Source: Bradyrhizobium sp. sGM-13 (GTDB lineage: Bacteria > Pseudomonadota > Alphaproteobacteria > Rhizobiales > Xanthobacteraceae). Taken from it: DNA of 64,000 bases. The DNA is taken from positions 248,001 to 312,000 of the forward strand of contig NZ_JAGWDK010000001.1 of assembly GCF_018398875.1 (NCBI RefSeq). The letters run 5' to 3'. A program made the translations under genes and the position numbers. Shown here piece by piece: positions 43,301-52,669 of this stretch. The notes beneath the pieces are model-generated. The model made no database searches and had not been told where the DNA came from. It saw nothing but the letters and a program-made list of their open reading frames with translations. Position 1 is the stretch's first letter. Each line of letters begins with the position of its first letter.

Positions 43301-44602
43301 TCAATCCACAGGGAACGCCCCCTTCAGCCGCGTCTCGCTCTCACCCAACATGGCGGCGTCGAGTCTGTCTTCGGCCGACGCCGCCATGGCGCAAGTGAAG
43401 ATGCGATAGAACTGCGCTCCGTCGAAAGCGACCAGCAGCAGATCGACGCCGGCATTGAGCGCCTCGACCACTGCCGTGCAGACATTGCGTTGATAGATTG
43501 CTCCCATCACGAGGTCGTCGGTCATGATGACACCCCGATAGTTCCATTTTTTGCGAATGATGCCGTCGACGACGCGTTTGGAATGCGACGCGGCGCGGTC
43601 CGGGTCGACGGACGTCAGCGTCACATGCCCGATCATCAGTTGCGCTTTCGTGCCGGTCAGCACCTTTCTGAACGGAATCCAGTCCGACGCTTCGAGTTCA
43701 TCGAGCGGCGCATCCAAGTCAGCGCTGAAATGATGAGTATCGGCTCGCACGCGGCCGAGCCCCGGAAAGTGCTTGGCGGCCGCTCCAACGCCGGACGCTT
43801 CGAGGCCGCTCACATAAGCTCGTGCGATCTCGGCGACGACCACCGGATCATCGGAAATCGCGCGGCGGCCGATCAGAGTGTTGAAGTCGAACCGGTTACG
43901 CTTCACTTCAGGTCGCAAATCCAGCACCGGCGCAAGATTCAGGGTGACGCCGAGCGCTGCCAGCTCCTGCCCATGAGTGCGCCCGAACGCCTCTGCTTTC
44001 TCGGCGCGCACATCCGGCGCCAGGCTCGCAAGCGTCGATAGCGCCGGCAGCTTGGTCAAAGGCGGCGCCAGATGCGATACGATGCCGCCTTCCTGGTCGG
44101 CCGCGACGATCAGGGGCGGCAGGCCGGCAGCGCGCCGCTTTGCCTGCAGCGCCGAAATCTCCTCTTTCAAACGCGTCGCCGACGATCCCGCGACATTGTG
44201 CTTGGTGATGTAGGCGCCGGATATCAGGCCCTTCTCGGCCAGAACTGAAACCTCCGGGAATGACGAGTACCCAACGATAAAATGTTTTCCAAGGCTGCGA
44301 ACCTGTGCAGCATCGGTCCGCAGAACCCGTTGCTTGCGCCATTCAAACGCAGCATGCGCACCGAGCATCGACAGCAATGGCAGGCACCACAGCAGTATGA
44401 GCGCCCTTCCCGCAATGCCTCTTCTCCAATAGCCGCGGCGGATGAGCAAGACGGCGACAACCACGCTCGCAATAGCCAGAGCGATGTTTCCCGTTCCCCG
44501 CAGCGAAATCAGATAGGGATCGTTCTTGTTCGCAGCAGCGAAAACGAAGGCTATTCCAGCGAGCCAGACCAGGGTCAGGCCGATACGTTTGAGACTTTGC
44601 AT
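43301..44602 (-). CDS. Glycoside hydrolase family 3, NagZ-like beta-N-acetylhexosaminidase
   Basis: A 433-residue protein. Two or three N-terminal hydrophobic segments (residues 1-90) anchor a GH3 TIM barrel. Visible motifs are VAADQEGGIVSHLAPP, LNLAPVLDLRP, AKHFPGLGRVRADTHH (KHFPGHGxxxxDSH in NagZ) and VIMTDDLVMGAI with the nucleophile Asp. NagZ trims N-acetylglucosamine from peptidoglycan fragments during recycling. The membrane anchor and the L replacing H in KHFPGxG are unusual. The ATG at 44602 gives the most natural N-terminus; longer frames exist. Confidence 0.8.
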   Translation of the reverse strand: MQSLKRIGLTLVWLAGIAFVFAAANKNDPYLISLRGTGNIALAIASVVVAVLLIRRGYWRRGIAGRALILLWCLPLLSMLGAHAAFEWRKQRVLRTDAAQVRSLGKHFIVGYSSFPEVSVLAEKGLISGAYITKHNVAGSSATRLKEEISALQAKRRAAGLPPLIVAADQEGGIVSHLAPPLTKLPALSTLASLAPDVRAEKAEAFGRTHGQELAALGVTLNLAPVLDLRPEVKRNRFDFNTLIGRRAISDDPVVVAEIARAYVSGLEASGVGAAAKHFPGLGRVRADTHHFSADLDAPLDELEASDWIPFRKVLTGTKAQLMIGHVTLTSVDPDRAASHSKRVVDGIIRKKWNYRGVIMTDDLVMGAIYQRNVCTAVVEALNAGVDLLLVAFDGAQFYRIFTCAMAASAEDRLDAAMLGESETRLKGAFPVD

Positions 44603-44897
44603 GAAAATGATTGAAGTTTGGGCAAGGGGATCAGACGAGACCATTGCCCGTATCAAACTTGCCTCGCCGGCGCGAGCGCATAACCGCACCTGCACGGAAA
44701 CTGCAGAAAAATCCTGAACTCTTGCAGACGGCGCTCCAATCAATTGCACAACCGCGCCAGATAGTCCGTCTTGCAACTCAGCGGCGGTCTTCGAAATGCC
44801 TGTTCCCACAAGATTAGCTAACGACGGGTGGTGGCTATGCGAGCGACCCGCGACGGCGCTGATTTGCAATTTTCCTCTCCAGACAGGTAGCGCAACA

Positions 44898-46388
44898 ATG
44901 ACCGACCTCACCACGCCGGCATCCGATGTAGGCTCCGCTCAGGCGAGCCCGATCCCGGTCAAACCCGCGATTGCCGTGGCGCTGGCGGCCCTGGCCGACT
45001 GGTTGTTCTACGGCCAACAAATCGGAATTTCTGCGGTCGTCTTTGCGCTCGCGCTGGCTCTGGGCTCCCTCACCGCTAGTTTCGCAACGTTGGACAGAAG
45101 TCGGATGCTGCTGGCCGGCGTGCTCGTGTTGGCCGGACTTGTACCGGCTATCGAGGAATTCAACACGGCTTCTCTGGCCTTCATCATTCTGGCGCTCGGC
45201 GTTGGTCTGTTGCTGACCACCAATCTGCAAAGATACAAGCCCAGTGAACAGGCGGCGGCGCTATGCGATCTATTTCTGGTCGGCCCCTTCAGGTTTTTTC
45301 GGGACGCCATCGGCTTGTTCAATCTACCGACACTCAAGACCGGTCTTACGATCTGGTTCATTCCTGTGGCCTTCGGCGGCATCTTCGTTCTTCTTCTGGT
45401 GTCGGCAAATCCATTGCTGGAGAAGTGGATCCGCCTGATGGACCCGGGCGACGCCGCCTCTTATCTGAGCCTGGGTCGGATATTGTTCTGGGCCGTGGCG
45501 CTGTCGACCATATGGCCCTTCATCCATGTCTGGTGGCGCAGCAGGATGGCGGTTTCGTCCGGCTTGATCGAAGCGGCGGTTCTGGACCAGACGCCGCGAT
45601 CGGACCGGATGGAGTTTTTCGGTTTCGCGACAATCCTGCGTTCGCTGGTCCTGTTCAACTTGTTGTTCGCCTTTCAAACCATCCTCGATGCGATCTATCT
45701 CTGGGGCAACGTGGCGTTGCCCGCCGATATCAGCTACGCCTCCTACGCCCATCGAGGCGCCTATCCCCTCATTGTCACGGCGCTTCTGGCGGCAGGCTTC
45801 GTTCTGGCCGCGATGAGACCAGGTGGGCCGGCCGAGCAATCGAAAGTGATTCGGCCGCTGGTCTATCTATGGGTGGCGCAGAATGTTCTGCTGGTGATGT
45901 CGTCGATCCTGCGCCTCGATCTTTATGTCCAAATCTATCTGCTGACCTGGTGGCGCGTCGCGGCCTTCATCTGGATGGTACTGGTCGCGGTGGGCCTCGT
46001 GCTCATCGTCGCCCGCATCGTGCTGAACCGCTCGAATGATTGGCTGATCCGCGCCAACCTCATCACCCTGACGACGACCCTCTACATCTGTTCACTGGTG
46101 AATTTCGCCGCCATCATCGCTGACTACAATGTCAGTCATAGCCGCGAAGCGGGCGGCAAAGGAGTGTGGATCGATATGAACTATCTGCTATCCCTCGGGC
46201 CACAGGCATTGCCTGCCATCGATCGGGCCATCGCCCTTCGCGGGTTCGATCCGGCCCTTGTTTCCCGCCGTAGTTGCCTTGTAGAACAGCAAGCGAAAGA
46301 GACCGCTTCCTGGCGCTCCTGGGGTTTTCGGAGTTGGCGCCTCCAGCGCGCCCTGGAAGCCCAACCGAAGAGTTCGACCACAGGTTAG
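44898..46388 (+). CDS. DUF4173-domain multi-pass membrane protein
   Basis: A 496-residue protein with about twelve hydrophobic segments. The centre, DRMEFFGFATILRSLVLFNLLFAFQTILDAIYLWGN, then SYAHRGAYPLIVTALLAAGF and VWVAQN-like YLWVAQNVLLVMSSILRLDLY, matches DUF4173. The C-terminus is cytoplasmic and rich in Arg/Trp. An AGGTAG site precedes the ATG. It is followed within 35 bases by a two-component system, which suggests that the membrane protein and the regulators act together, perhaps in envelope sensing. The molecular role is unknown. Confidence 0.82.
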   Translation: MTDLTTPASDVGSAQASPIPVKPAIAVALAALADWLFYGQQIGISAVVFALALALGSLTASFATLDRSRMLLAGVLVLAGLVPAIEEFNTASLAFIILALGVGLLLTTNLQRYKPSEQAAALCDLFLVGPFRFFRDAIGLFNLPTLKTGLTIWFIPVAFGGIFVLLLVSANPLLEKWIRLMDPGDAASYLSLGRILFWAVALSTIWPFIHVWWRSRMAVSSGLIEAAVLDQTPRSDRMEFFGFATILRSLVLFNLLFAFQTILDAIYLWGNVALPADISYASYAHRGAYPLIVTALLAAGFVLAAMRPGGPAEQSKVIRPLVYLWVAQNVLLVMSSILRLDLYVQIYLLTWWRVAAFIWMVLVAVGLVLIVARIVLNRSNDWLIRANLITLTTTLYICSLVNFAAIIADYNVSHSREAGGKGVWIDMNYLLSLGPQALPAIDRAIALRGFDPALVSRRSCLVEQQAKETASWRSWGFRSWRLQRALEAQPKSSTTG

Positions 46389-46422
46389 TTCGACTGCAAG
46401 CCGATTGCGCCGGGAGAGACGT

Positions 46423-47127
46423 TTGACGCACCGCATTCTCATCGTTGACGATGACCTTCATATACGCGAGGTCATCCGTGTTGCACTAAAGAAGGCCGGA
46501 ATGACCGTCTTTGAAGCGCGCGACGGCAAGGAGGCGTTGACCCGCTTTGCCGCCGACAAGCCGGATCTGATCATTCTGGATATCGGCATGCCGGAATTCG
46601 ACGGCCTGGACGTCTGCCGCGAAATCAGAAAGACCTCAGACGTTCCGATCCTGTTTCTCTCCGCGCGCGACGACGAGATCGATCGCGTACTGGGCCTGGA
46701 GATCGGCGGTGACGACTATGTCACCAAGCCCTTCAGCCCGCGCGAACTCGTAGCGAGGGTAAACGTCATCCTGCGCCGCATCAGCTCGCGCGGGCAGGAC
46801 GCAAAGGCGTCCACTGCCACGCTGTCGCAAGGCAAGTTGTTCGTCGATCCCGGCCAGCATATTGCCGAGTTTGCGGGCAAGCCGCTGCGCCTGACGGCCA
46901 TCGAGTTTGGAATCCTCCGGGCATTCCTGACACGGCCAACGCTCGTTTTCAGCCGCGAGCAGATCATGAGCGCCGCCTATCAGCTCAACATCCAGGTGTC
47001 GGACCGCACCATCGACAGCCACATCCGCAATATCCGCGCCAAGCTGTCCGCCGTGAACTGCGACAATGTCATCGAAACCATTCATGGCGTCGGCTTCAAG
47101 CTCGGGCGATGCGAGCTCCAGGCATGA
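46423..47127 (+). CDS. OmpR-family response regulator
   Basis: A 234-residue regulator. The receiver domain (1-118) has the acidic pair VDDD, phospho-acceptor Asp in LIILDIGMPEFDG, and Lys in YVTKPFSP. The winged-helix domain (~140-230) ends with SDRTIDSHIRNIRAKL and THGVGFKL-like IHGVGFKLG. The TTG at 46423 lies just after GGGAGAG and is the best start. Its stop overlaps the kinase start by ATGA. Confidence 0.9.
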   Translation: MTHRILIVDDDLHIREVIRVALKKAGMTVFEARDGKEALTRFAADKPDLIILDIGMPEFDGLDVCREIRKTSDVPILFLSARDDEIDRVLGLEIGGDDYVTKPFSPRELVARVNVILRRISSRGQDAKASTATLSQGKLFVDPGQHIAEFAGKPLRLTAIEFGILRAFLTRPTLVFSREQIMSAAYQLNIQVSDRTIDSHIRNIRAKLSAVNCDNVIETIHGVGFKLGRCELQA

Positions 47128-48716
47128 TGCCTCGCAAGGCTGAAAAATGGCGGCCGTCGGTAGGACAGGTCATTTTTGCCGCGCTCGCCGCTGCGGCGAC
47201 ACTGCCGCTGGTCGGACTATTCTTCTTCCGCCTCTATGACAACCAGCTCATTCACCAAACCCAGGCCGAGCTGATCGCGCAAAGCCGGGTGCTTGCCGCG
47301 GTCTATGCGCGGGAAGTGGAAACCCGCCTTAACGCCGGCATTGCGCTCGGCGCCGAAATTCCGCCCGAGGCGCGCCTGGGCCGGGAAGACCAGCTTACGC
47401 CGATCCGCCCCGCGCTCGATCTCGCTGCCGGCGCCGACCTGCTCCGGCGGCGGCCTGACGCACTTCCGGCAAGCGCTCCCGCATCGCAACCCTATGTCGA
47501 GATCGGCTCGCGGCTGACGCCGATCATCCGGGAAACCCAGAAAGTCACGTTGGCCGGCTTCCGCATCCTCGATCCCCATGGCGTCGTGATTGCCGGCCGC
47601 GACGAGGTCGGCCAATCGCTCGCCCATATCGAGGAGATAGCCACAGCGCTCAAGGGACAATACCGGGCGGCCCTGCGGATTCGCAAACCCGACAAACCTC
47701 CTCCTCCGATCTACTCGATCAGCCGCGGCGTCGGCGTCCACGTGTTCTCGGCGATGCCTGTTGTCGTCAATAATCGTGTCGCAGGCGTGATCTATACGTC
47801 GAGGACCCCGAGCAACATCTTCGACCACCTCTATCAGGAACGCGGCAAGTTCATTCTGGCAGCACTTGCGGTTGTTTTCGCGACCATCGTGATCGGCCTG
47901 GTGTTCTCCCGAACCATCACCCGCCCGATGCGCGAGCTGGTCGATCGCGCCGCGCGCATTGGCCGGGGCGATCGCGATGCATTTCGGCCCCTCGCCCATT
48001 ACGGCACGCGCGAGTTTGCCCAGCTGTCGCACAGCTTTCTCGACATGGCCGAACAATTGTCGCGGCGGTCGGATTACATCGCGACCTTCTCGGCGCACCT
48101 TACCCACGAACTGAAGTCGCCGCTGACATCGATCAAGGGTGCTGCCGAACTACTACTGGATTCGCTGCAGAGTAAGACAGACACCCTCACCCGGATGGAA
48201 CAGAAGAACTTCATATCGAACATTTTGGGCGATACCGGGCGCCTGGAAGCCATGACCCAGCGCTTACGCGAACTGGCGCGCGCCGAGGCCGCGCCGCAGA
48301 ATGAGCAGACCGAGCTGTCGCAGGTGATTGGCGGGTTGAAGAGCCGGTTTCCGACACGCGCGATCGACGCAACGGGATGCCTGGAGCGCTCGATCGGCAT
48401 GTCCAGTGAAAAGGCGCTGATCGTGCTGTCGCATCTGACCGACAACGCCATCCGTCATAACGCCAAGGCCGTGCGGCTCGAAGCGGCCGAGGAAAACGGA
48501 TCCGTCAGGATGATAGTCAGCAATGATGGCGATCCGATCTCCGAAGCGAATCGCGAGAAGATCTTCGACGCTTTCTTCACCACGCGCCGCGACACCGGCG
48601 GCACGGGAATGGGACTCTCGATCGTCCAGGCTATCATGACCAGCCACGGCGGATCGATCCGGCTTTTGCCATCCGACAAGGGCGTCGCGTTCGAACTGCT
48701 GTTTCCGGCCGCCTGA
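47124..48716 (+). CDS. Sensor histidine kinase (CreC-like architecture)
   Basis: A 530-residue membrane kinase. Segment 1 (~17-37) and segment 2 (~243-263) flank a periplasmic sensor of about 200 residues with a Cache-like region (GFRILDPHGVVIAGRDEVGQSL). HAMP follows (ITRPMRELVDRAARIGRGD), then HisKA with His328 in THELKSPLTSIKG. The ATPase domain has DNAIRHN and GGTGMGLSIVQ. It should phosphorylate the upstream regulator. The ligand is unknown; the DUF4173 protein encoded before the pair may be a partner or a target. Confidence 0.9.
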   Translation: MMPRKAEKWRPSVGQVIFAALAAAATLPLVGLFFFRLYDNQLIHQTQAELIAQSRVLAAVYAREVETRLNAGIALGAEIPPEARLGREDQLTPIRPALDLAAGADLLRRRPDALPASAPASQPYVEIGSRLTPIIRETQKVTLAGFRILDPHGVVIAGRDEVGQSLAHIEEIATALKGQYRAALRIRKPDKPPPPIYSISRGVGVHVFSAMPVVVNNRVAGVIYTSRTPSNIFDHLYQERGKFILAALAVVFATIVIGLVFSRTITRPMRELVDRAARIGRGDRDAFRPLAHYGTREFAQLSHSFLDMAEQLSRRSDYIATFSAHLTHELKSPLTSIKGAAELLLDSLQSKTDTLTRMEQKNFISNILGDTGRLEAMTQRLRELARAEAAPQNEQTELSQVIGGLKSRFPTRAIDATGCLERSIGMSSEKALIVLSHLTDNAIRHNAKAVRLEAAEENGSVRMIVSNDGDPISEANREKIFDAFFTTRRDTGGTGMGLSIVQAIMTSHGGSIRLLPSDKGVAFELLFPAA

Positions 48717-48759
48717 AGGCCGTCAGACGCGCTCGCAGTGAGAGCCCCTCACCCCGACC

Positions 48760-48794
48760 CTCTCCCCGCGAAGATGTTCAGAGCGGGGGGAGAG
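48760..48794. repeat. GC-rich inverted repeat after the kinase gene
   Basis: CTCTCCCCGC ... GCGGGGGGAGAG forms a stem with a 13-base loop. It sits between the convergent kinase and aldo/keto reductase genes and may act as a two-way transcript end, although no T-run is present. This type of CTCTCCCCGC repeat is widespread between rhizobial genes. Confidence 0.6.
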
Positions 48795-48797
48795 AAG

Positions 48798-49640
48798 CTA
48801 CAGCATCGGCAACCCCCGCGGCTTGGGGCCGCGCGGAAATGCCTTGTCGAGCGCGGCAATCTCGACCTCGCTCAACTTCAAGTCTCCCGCCCGCGCATTC
48901 TCGGCCGCGTGTTCCGCGCTGGAGGCTTTCGGAATCGCGAGCACCGACGCCGTGCGCGTGAGAAACGCCAGCGCGACCTGGCGCGGGGTCGCCTTGTATG
49001 CATCGGCAATCGCCTGCAGCATCTCACCGCCCTTGCTGCGCGGCGATGGAAAGTCATTGTGGCCGAACGGCGAATAGGCGACGACGGCGACGCCATGCCT
49101 CTCGCACCACGGGACCACGGCGTGCTCGATCGCGCGCTCCTGCAGATGATAGAGCACCTGGTTGCAGGCGATCTTGCCCTCGCCTGCGATATCGACGAGT
49201 TCGTCGAGATCATCTGAATCAAAATTGCTGACGCCCCAAGAGCGGATCTTTCCGCTCGCCACCAGCTCCTCGAACGCCGCCACCGTCTCCTCGAGCGGAT
49301 AGGAACCGCGCCAGTGCAGCAGGTAGCAGTTGAGATAATCGGCCTTCAGCCGCCTCAGCGAGCGCTCGCAGGCGGTGACGGTGCCGCGGCGCGAGGCGTT
49401 GCTCGGCAACACCTTTGAGACCAGGAAGAGCATTTCCCGCGGCAACTCCGCGATCGCGTCGGCAATCACCGGCTCAGCATCACCATACATCTCGGCGGTG
49501 TCGATATGGGTCATGCCGGTTTCGATGCCACGGCGCAGCGCCGCAATCGCGGCCTTGCGGTCGCCGTGGTCGAGATACCAGGTGCCCTGCCCGATCACGG
49601 AGACGTCGGGGCCGTTGGTGCCGAACTTTCTTGTTTGCAA
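48798..49640 (-). CDS. Aldo/keto reductase
   Basis: A 280-residue AKR TIM barrel. Catalytic-tetrad residues are visible: Asp and Tyr in HIDTAEMYGDAE, Lys in LVSKVLPS, His in YLLHWRGSYP. The NADPH-site end is VLAIPKASSAEHAAEN. It reduces an aldehyde or ketone; substrate unknown. The TTG start at 49640 (reading MQTRKFGTNGPDVSVIGQGT) is preferred because it gives the usual AKR N-terminus behind GCGAGG. The longer frame to 49709 runs into a poorly conserved leader. Confidence 0.85.
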   Translation of the reverse strand: MQTRKFGTNGPDVSVIGQGTWYLDHGDRKAAIAALRRGIETGMTHIDTAEMYGDAEPVIADAIAELPREMLFLVSKVLPSNASRRGTVTACERSLRRLKADYLNCYLLHWRGSYPLEETVAAFEELVASGKIRSWGVSNFDSDDLDELVDIAGEGKIACNQVLYHLQERAIEHAVVPWCERHGVAVVAYSPFGHNDFPSPRSKGGEMLQAIADAYKATPRQVALAFLTRTASVLAIPKASSAEHAAENARAGDLKLSEVEIAALDKAFPRGPKPRGLPML

Positions 49641-49710
49641 GGTCGCCTCGCTCGTCAAAAGTGTCGCAGGCGCGGATCTTAGACGAAACGGGCGATGATG
49701 TCTCCACAAC

Positions 49711-49853
49711 GTCGTCCCTGCGAAAGCTGGGACCCATAACCACGAAGGTCAGATATGAAGGAAACTGCGGCCGCAGCGCCGCGCCACAACCCACATTTGT
49801 GATTGTGGGTCCCCGGCTCCTGATGCGCAATTGCGCATGAGGGCCGGGACGAC
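49711..49853. repeat. Intergenic MITE/REP-like element with terminal inverted repeats
   Basis: The 143-bp unit begins GTCGTCCCTG and ends CCGGGACGAC, so the outer 8 bases (GTCGTCCC/GGGACGAC) are inverted repeats. Inside is a perfect 16-bp palindrome, ATGCGCAATTGCGCAT. It fills most of the gap between the aldo/keto reductase and amiE, with no gene inside. Such elements are numerous in bradyrhizobial genomes. Confidence 0.7.
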
Positions 49854-49879
49854 ATTCGAATGTGTGGCACGCTGACCGG

Positions 49880-50920
49880 CTAGTAATTGCTCGCCGTCGC
49901 CTCGTTCGGGATCCCCTCGATCGGGCATTCGTCGGTGCCGACGGTCGAACGCGTCATCGCCTCGACCATCTCACGCGTCCCTTCGGGGTCGGCGATCCAT
50001 TTCGCATAGAAATCGTAGGGACAAGCCGCGACGCCGCGCGCGCCTTCGCCGGAATTGATCATGCCGGTATAGCCGCGGTGCAGCAGCTTGAAGAGATGGT
50101 TCTGCGACTGGCCGTTGCGGCGCGCGTCGCGGATCAGGCTCTTCGACAATCCCGCGTACTGGATGCCGTATTCCTCCTCGCCGGTCTCGCCGAGCGTGCG
50201 GCCGTCGAAGCCGATGATCGCGGAGTGGCCGAAATAGGAGTAGACGCCGTCAAAGCCTGCAGCGTTGGCGACCGCGACATAGACATTGTTGGCCCAGGCC
50301 ATCGCCTTGGAAATCAGGATCTGCTGTTCCTTGGCGGGATACATGTAGCCCTGGCAGCGCACGATCAGCTCGGCGCCCTTCATGGCGCAGTCGCGCCAGA
50401 TCTCCGGAAAGTTGCCGTCGTCGCAGATGATCAGGCTGACCTTCAGGCCCTTGGGGCCTTCGGAAACATAGGTGCAATTGCCTGGGTACCAGCCTTCGAT
50501 CGGCACCCACGGCATGATCTTGCGGTACTTCTGGACGATCTCCCCCTTGTCGTTCATCAGGATCAGGGTGTTGTATGGCGCCTTGTGCGGGTGCTCCTCG
50601 TGGCGCTCGCCGGTCAGCGAGAACACGCCCCACACCTTGGCCTTGCGGCAAGCTTCGGCAAAGATTTCCGTCTCGTCCCCCGGGACCTGCGAGGCGGTCT
50701 CGTACATCTCCTTGGAGTCGTACATGATGCCGTGGGTGGAATATTCCGGGAAGATCACCAGATCCATGCCCGGCAGACCGAGCTTCATGCCGACGATCAT
50801 GTCGGCGATCTTGCGGGCGTTGTCGAGCACCTCGGTCTTGGTGTGCAGACGCGGCATTTTGTAATTGACGACAGCGACGCCGACCGTGTCGTTGCTGGAG
50901 GAAATGTCACCGTGGAGCAT
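49880..50920 (-). CDS. amiE: Aliphatic amidase
   Basis: A 346-residue nitrilase-superfamily enzyme with the length and N-terminus of AmiE ([20 protein letters not shown]). The catalytic triad is present: Glu59 in FPEYSTHG, Lys in QKYRKIMPW (about 134) and Cys in [10 protein letters not shown] (about 166). It hydrolyses short aliphatic amides such as acetamide and propionamide to the acid and ammonia in the cytosol. It is the last gene of the operon that also encodes the importer and formamidase. Formamidase AmiF is the close alternative, but sequence features favour AmiE. Confidence 0.93.
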   Translation of the reverse strand: MLHGDISSSNDTVGVAVVNYKMPRLHTKTEVLDNARKIADMIVGMKLGLPGMDLVIFPEYSTHGIMYDSKEMYETASQVPGDETEIFAEACRKAKVWGVFSLTGERHEEHPHKAPYNTLILMNDKGEIVQKYRKIMPWVPIEGWYPGNCTYVSEGPKGLKVSLIICDDGNFPEIWRDCAMKGAELIVRCQGYMYPAKEQQILISKAMAWANNVYVAVANAAGFDGVYSYFGHSAIIGFDGRTLGETGEEEYGIQYAGLSKSLIRDARRNGQSQNHLFKLLHRGYTGMINSGEGARGVAACPYDFYAKWIADPEGTREMVEAMTRSTVGTDECPIEGIPNEATASNY

Positions 50921-50963
50921 TGGGATCGCCTCTTGTTCTGGTTTGAGTTGGAAGTATCGAGCC

Positions 50964-51311
50964 TCAGTGGCTGATCATCCACGGGCGCGCGGTTGGAAAG
51001 CCCTTGGCGCCGCTCTTGGTCTTGGTCATGAGCCGGGCCGGCTTCTTCTTGCCGGTTGAACAGCAGCCACAGCCGGGACCGTGCGAAGCCTTGTATTCCG
51101 CTGATGTCTTCGGCGCATGGGCGCTGCGCTCGTTAGTGGCGATTGCCTTGCGCTTTTCTGATGGCATGCAGAAGAACGCCGGTGCGGTCAGGATCACGCG
51201 CGGCGATTCATTTTCGCAATTCGGACAGTCCTGCGGGTCGTCGCATTCGGCCATCGGCCGCATGTCCGTGAAAGGGCCGCAGTCGTTACAGAGGTATTCG
51301 TAGACCGGCAT
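50964..51311 (-). CDS. fmdB: FmdB-family zinc-ribbon protein
   Basis: A 115-residue protein starting [20 protein letters not shown], with the FmdB zinc knuckles CNDC (8-11) and CPNC (29-32). A second cysteine group GPGCGCCS lies near residue 83. FmdB is encoded with formamidase in amide operons and is thought to be a regulator. The C-terminal tail is basic ([15 protein letters not shown]). Its position between fmdA and amiE supports the name. Confidence 0.85.
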   Translation of the reverse strand: MPVYEYLCNDCGPFTDMRPMAECDDPQDCPNCENESPRVILTAPAFFCMPSEKRKAIATNERSAHAPKTSAEYKASHGPGCGCCSTGKKKPARLMTKTKSGAKGFPTARPWMISH

Positions 51312-51402
51312 CTAGTTTCCTCGCGATGTTTCCTTGTAGCTCCGCGACGGATGCAGGGCGGCGTGACACGCGGCGCCGTCCCGCACCCTTCTCGCGCGGG
51401 AA

Positions 51403-52632
51403 TCACTTGTCCGGCGAGATCGGCATCTGGATGTCGCCCTTGATGTGTTTGATCGGTCCGGCCGACGACGGCATGATGTCGAAGTCGAAAATCTCCGTCG
51501 GCAGCCACAGCGTGGCGCAGGCGTTGGGCACGTCGACCACGCCTGAGATGTGGCCCTGGCACGGCGCGGTGCCGAGAATCGAATAGGCCTGCGCGCCGGA
51601 ATAGCCGAACTTCTTAAGATACTCGATCGCGTTCAAACACGCCTGGCGATAGGCGATGTGGACGTCAAGGTAATGCTGCTTGCCGGCCTCGTCGACTGAG
51701 ATGCCCTCGAAGATCAGATAATCCTTGTAGTTCGGCGTGATCGGCGATGGCTTGAACACTGGATTCTTGATGCCGTATTTGGCGACGCCATCCTTGATGA
51801 CATCGACCTTCAGATGCAGCCAGCCGGCCATTTCGATTGCGCCGCAGAAAGTGATCTCACCGTCGCCCTGGCTGAAGTGCAAATCGCCCATCGAGAGCCC
51901 CCCGCCCGGCACATAGACCGGGAAAAAGATCTTCGAGCCGCGCGACAGATCCTTGATGTCGCAATTGCCGCCATGCTCGCGTGGCGGCACGGTGCGGGCG
52001 CCTTCGGCACCGACTTTTGCCTTGGCATCGCCCTTGGCGCGGCCGGCATGCGCGGTCGCGGCGAACGGCGGATTGGCAAGGCCCGGCACGCGCGTCGGAT
52101 TGGTCGCGATCAGCGCAGTCTCGCGCTCGTTCCAGGTCGCCAGCAATTTCGGATCGGGCAGACAACCGATCAGGCCGGGATGGATTAAGCCAGCGAAATT
52201 TACTCCAGGCACGTGGCGCGACGAGGTGTAGAGACCCTTGATGTCCCAGATCGATTTCTGCGCCAGCGGGAAATGATCGGTCAGGAAGCCGCCGCCGTTC
52301 TGTTTGGAGAAGAAGCCGTTAAAACCCCACAGGCTTTCCTTCAACGGACCGACATCGAGCAGGTCGACTACGAGCAAATCGCCGGGCTCGGCGCCCTTGA
52401 CGCCAATCGGGCCGGACAGGAAGTGCACGATCGAGAGGTCGATATCGCGCACGTCATCGGCGGAATCGTTGTTCTTGATGAAACCGCCGGTCCAGTCATA
52501 GGTCTCGATGATGAAATCGTCGCCCGGATTGACCCACGCCACGATCGGAATATCGGGATGCCAGCGGTTGTGGATCATGTCGTTGTCGTAGGCCGATTTC
52601 GAAAGATCGACCTTGATCAGTGTCTCTGGCAT
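51403..52632 (-). CDS. fmdA: Formamidase
   Basis: A 409-residue enzyme of the acetamidase/formamidase family, the usual FmdA length. The ATG at 52632 follows GGGGAG. Landmarks: HNRWHPDIPIVAWVNPGDDF, GGNCDIKDLSRGSKIFFPVYVPGGGLSMGDLHFSQGDGE (metal-site and catalytic region), and VVDVPNACATLWLP. It converts formamide to formate and ammonia. It lies 37 bases after the last ABC gene, so uptake and hydrolysis are linked. Confidence 0.93.
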   Translation of the reverse strand: MPETLIKVDLSKSAYDNDMIHNRWHPDIPIVAWVNPGDDFIIETYDWTGGFIKNNDSADDVRDIDLSIVHFLSGPIGVKGAEPGDLLVVDLLDVGPLKESLWGFNGFFSKQNGGGFLTDHFPLAQKSIWDIKGLYTSSRHVPGVNFAGLIHPGLIGCLPDPKLLATWNERETALIATNPTRVPGLANPPFAATAHAGRAKGDAKAKVGAEGARTVPPREHGGNCDIKDLSRGSKIFFPVYVPGGGLSMGDLHFSQGDGEITFCGAIEMAGWLHLKVDVIKDGVAKYGIKNPVFKPSPITPNYKDYLIFEGISVDEAGKQHYLDVHIAYRQACLNAIEYLKKFGYSGAQAYSILGTAPCQGHISGVVDVPNACATLWLPTEIFDFDIMPSSAGPIKHIKGDIQMPISPDK

Positions 52633-52669
52633 CGATAGCTCCCCTTTTAAGACCGCATGGTTTGCGGGT

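Noticed and set aside
49862..50974. Long plus-strand open frame (370 codons) opposite amiE
   Set aside because: It is the antisense shadow of a clearly recognised amidase in GC-rich DNA and has no family features or ribosome site.
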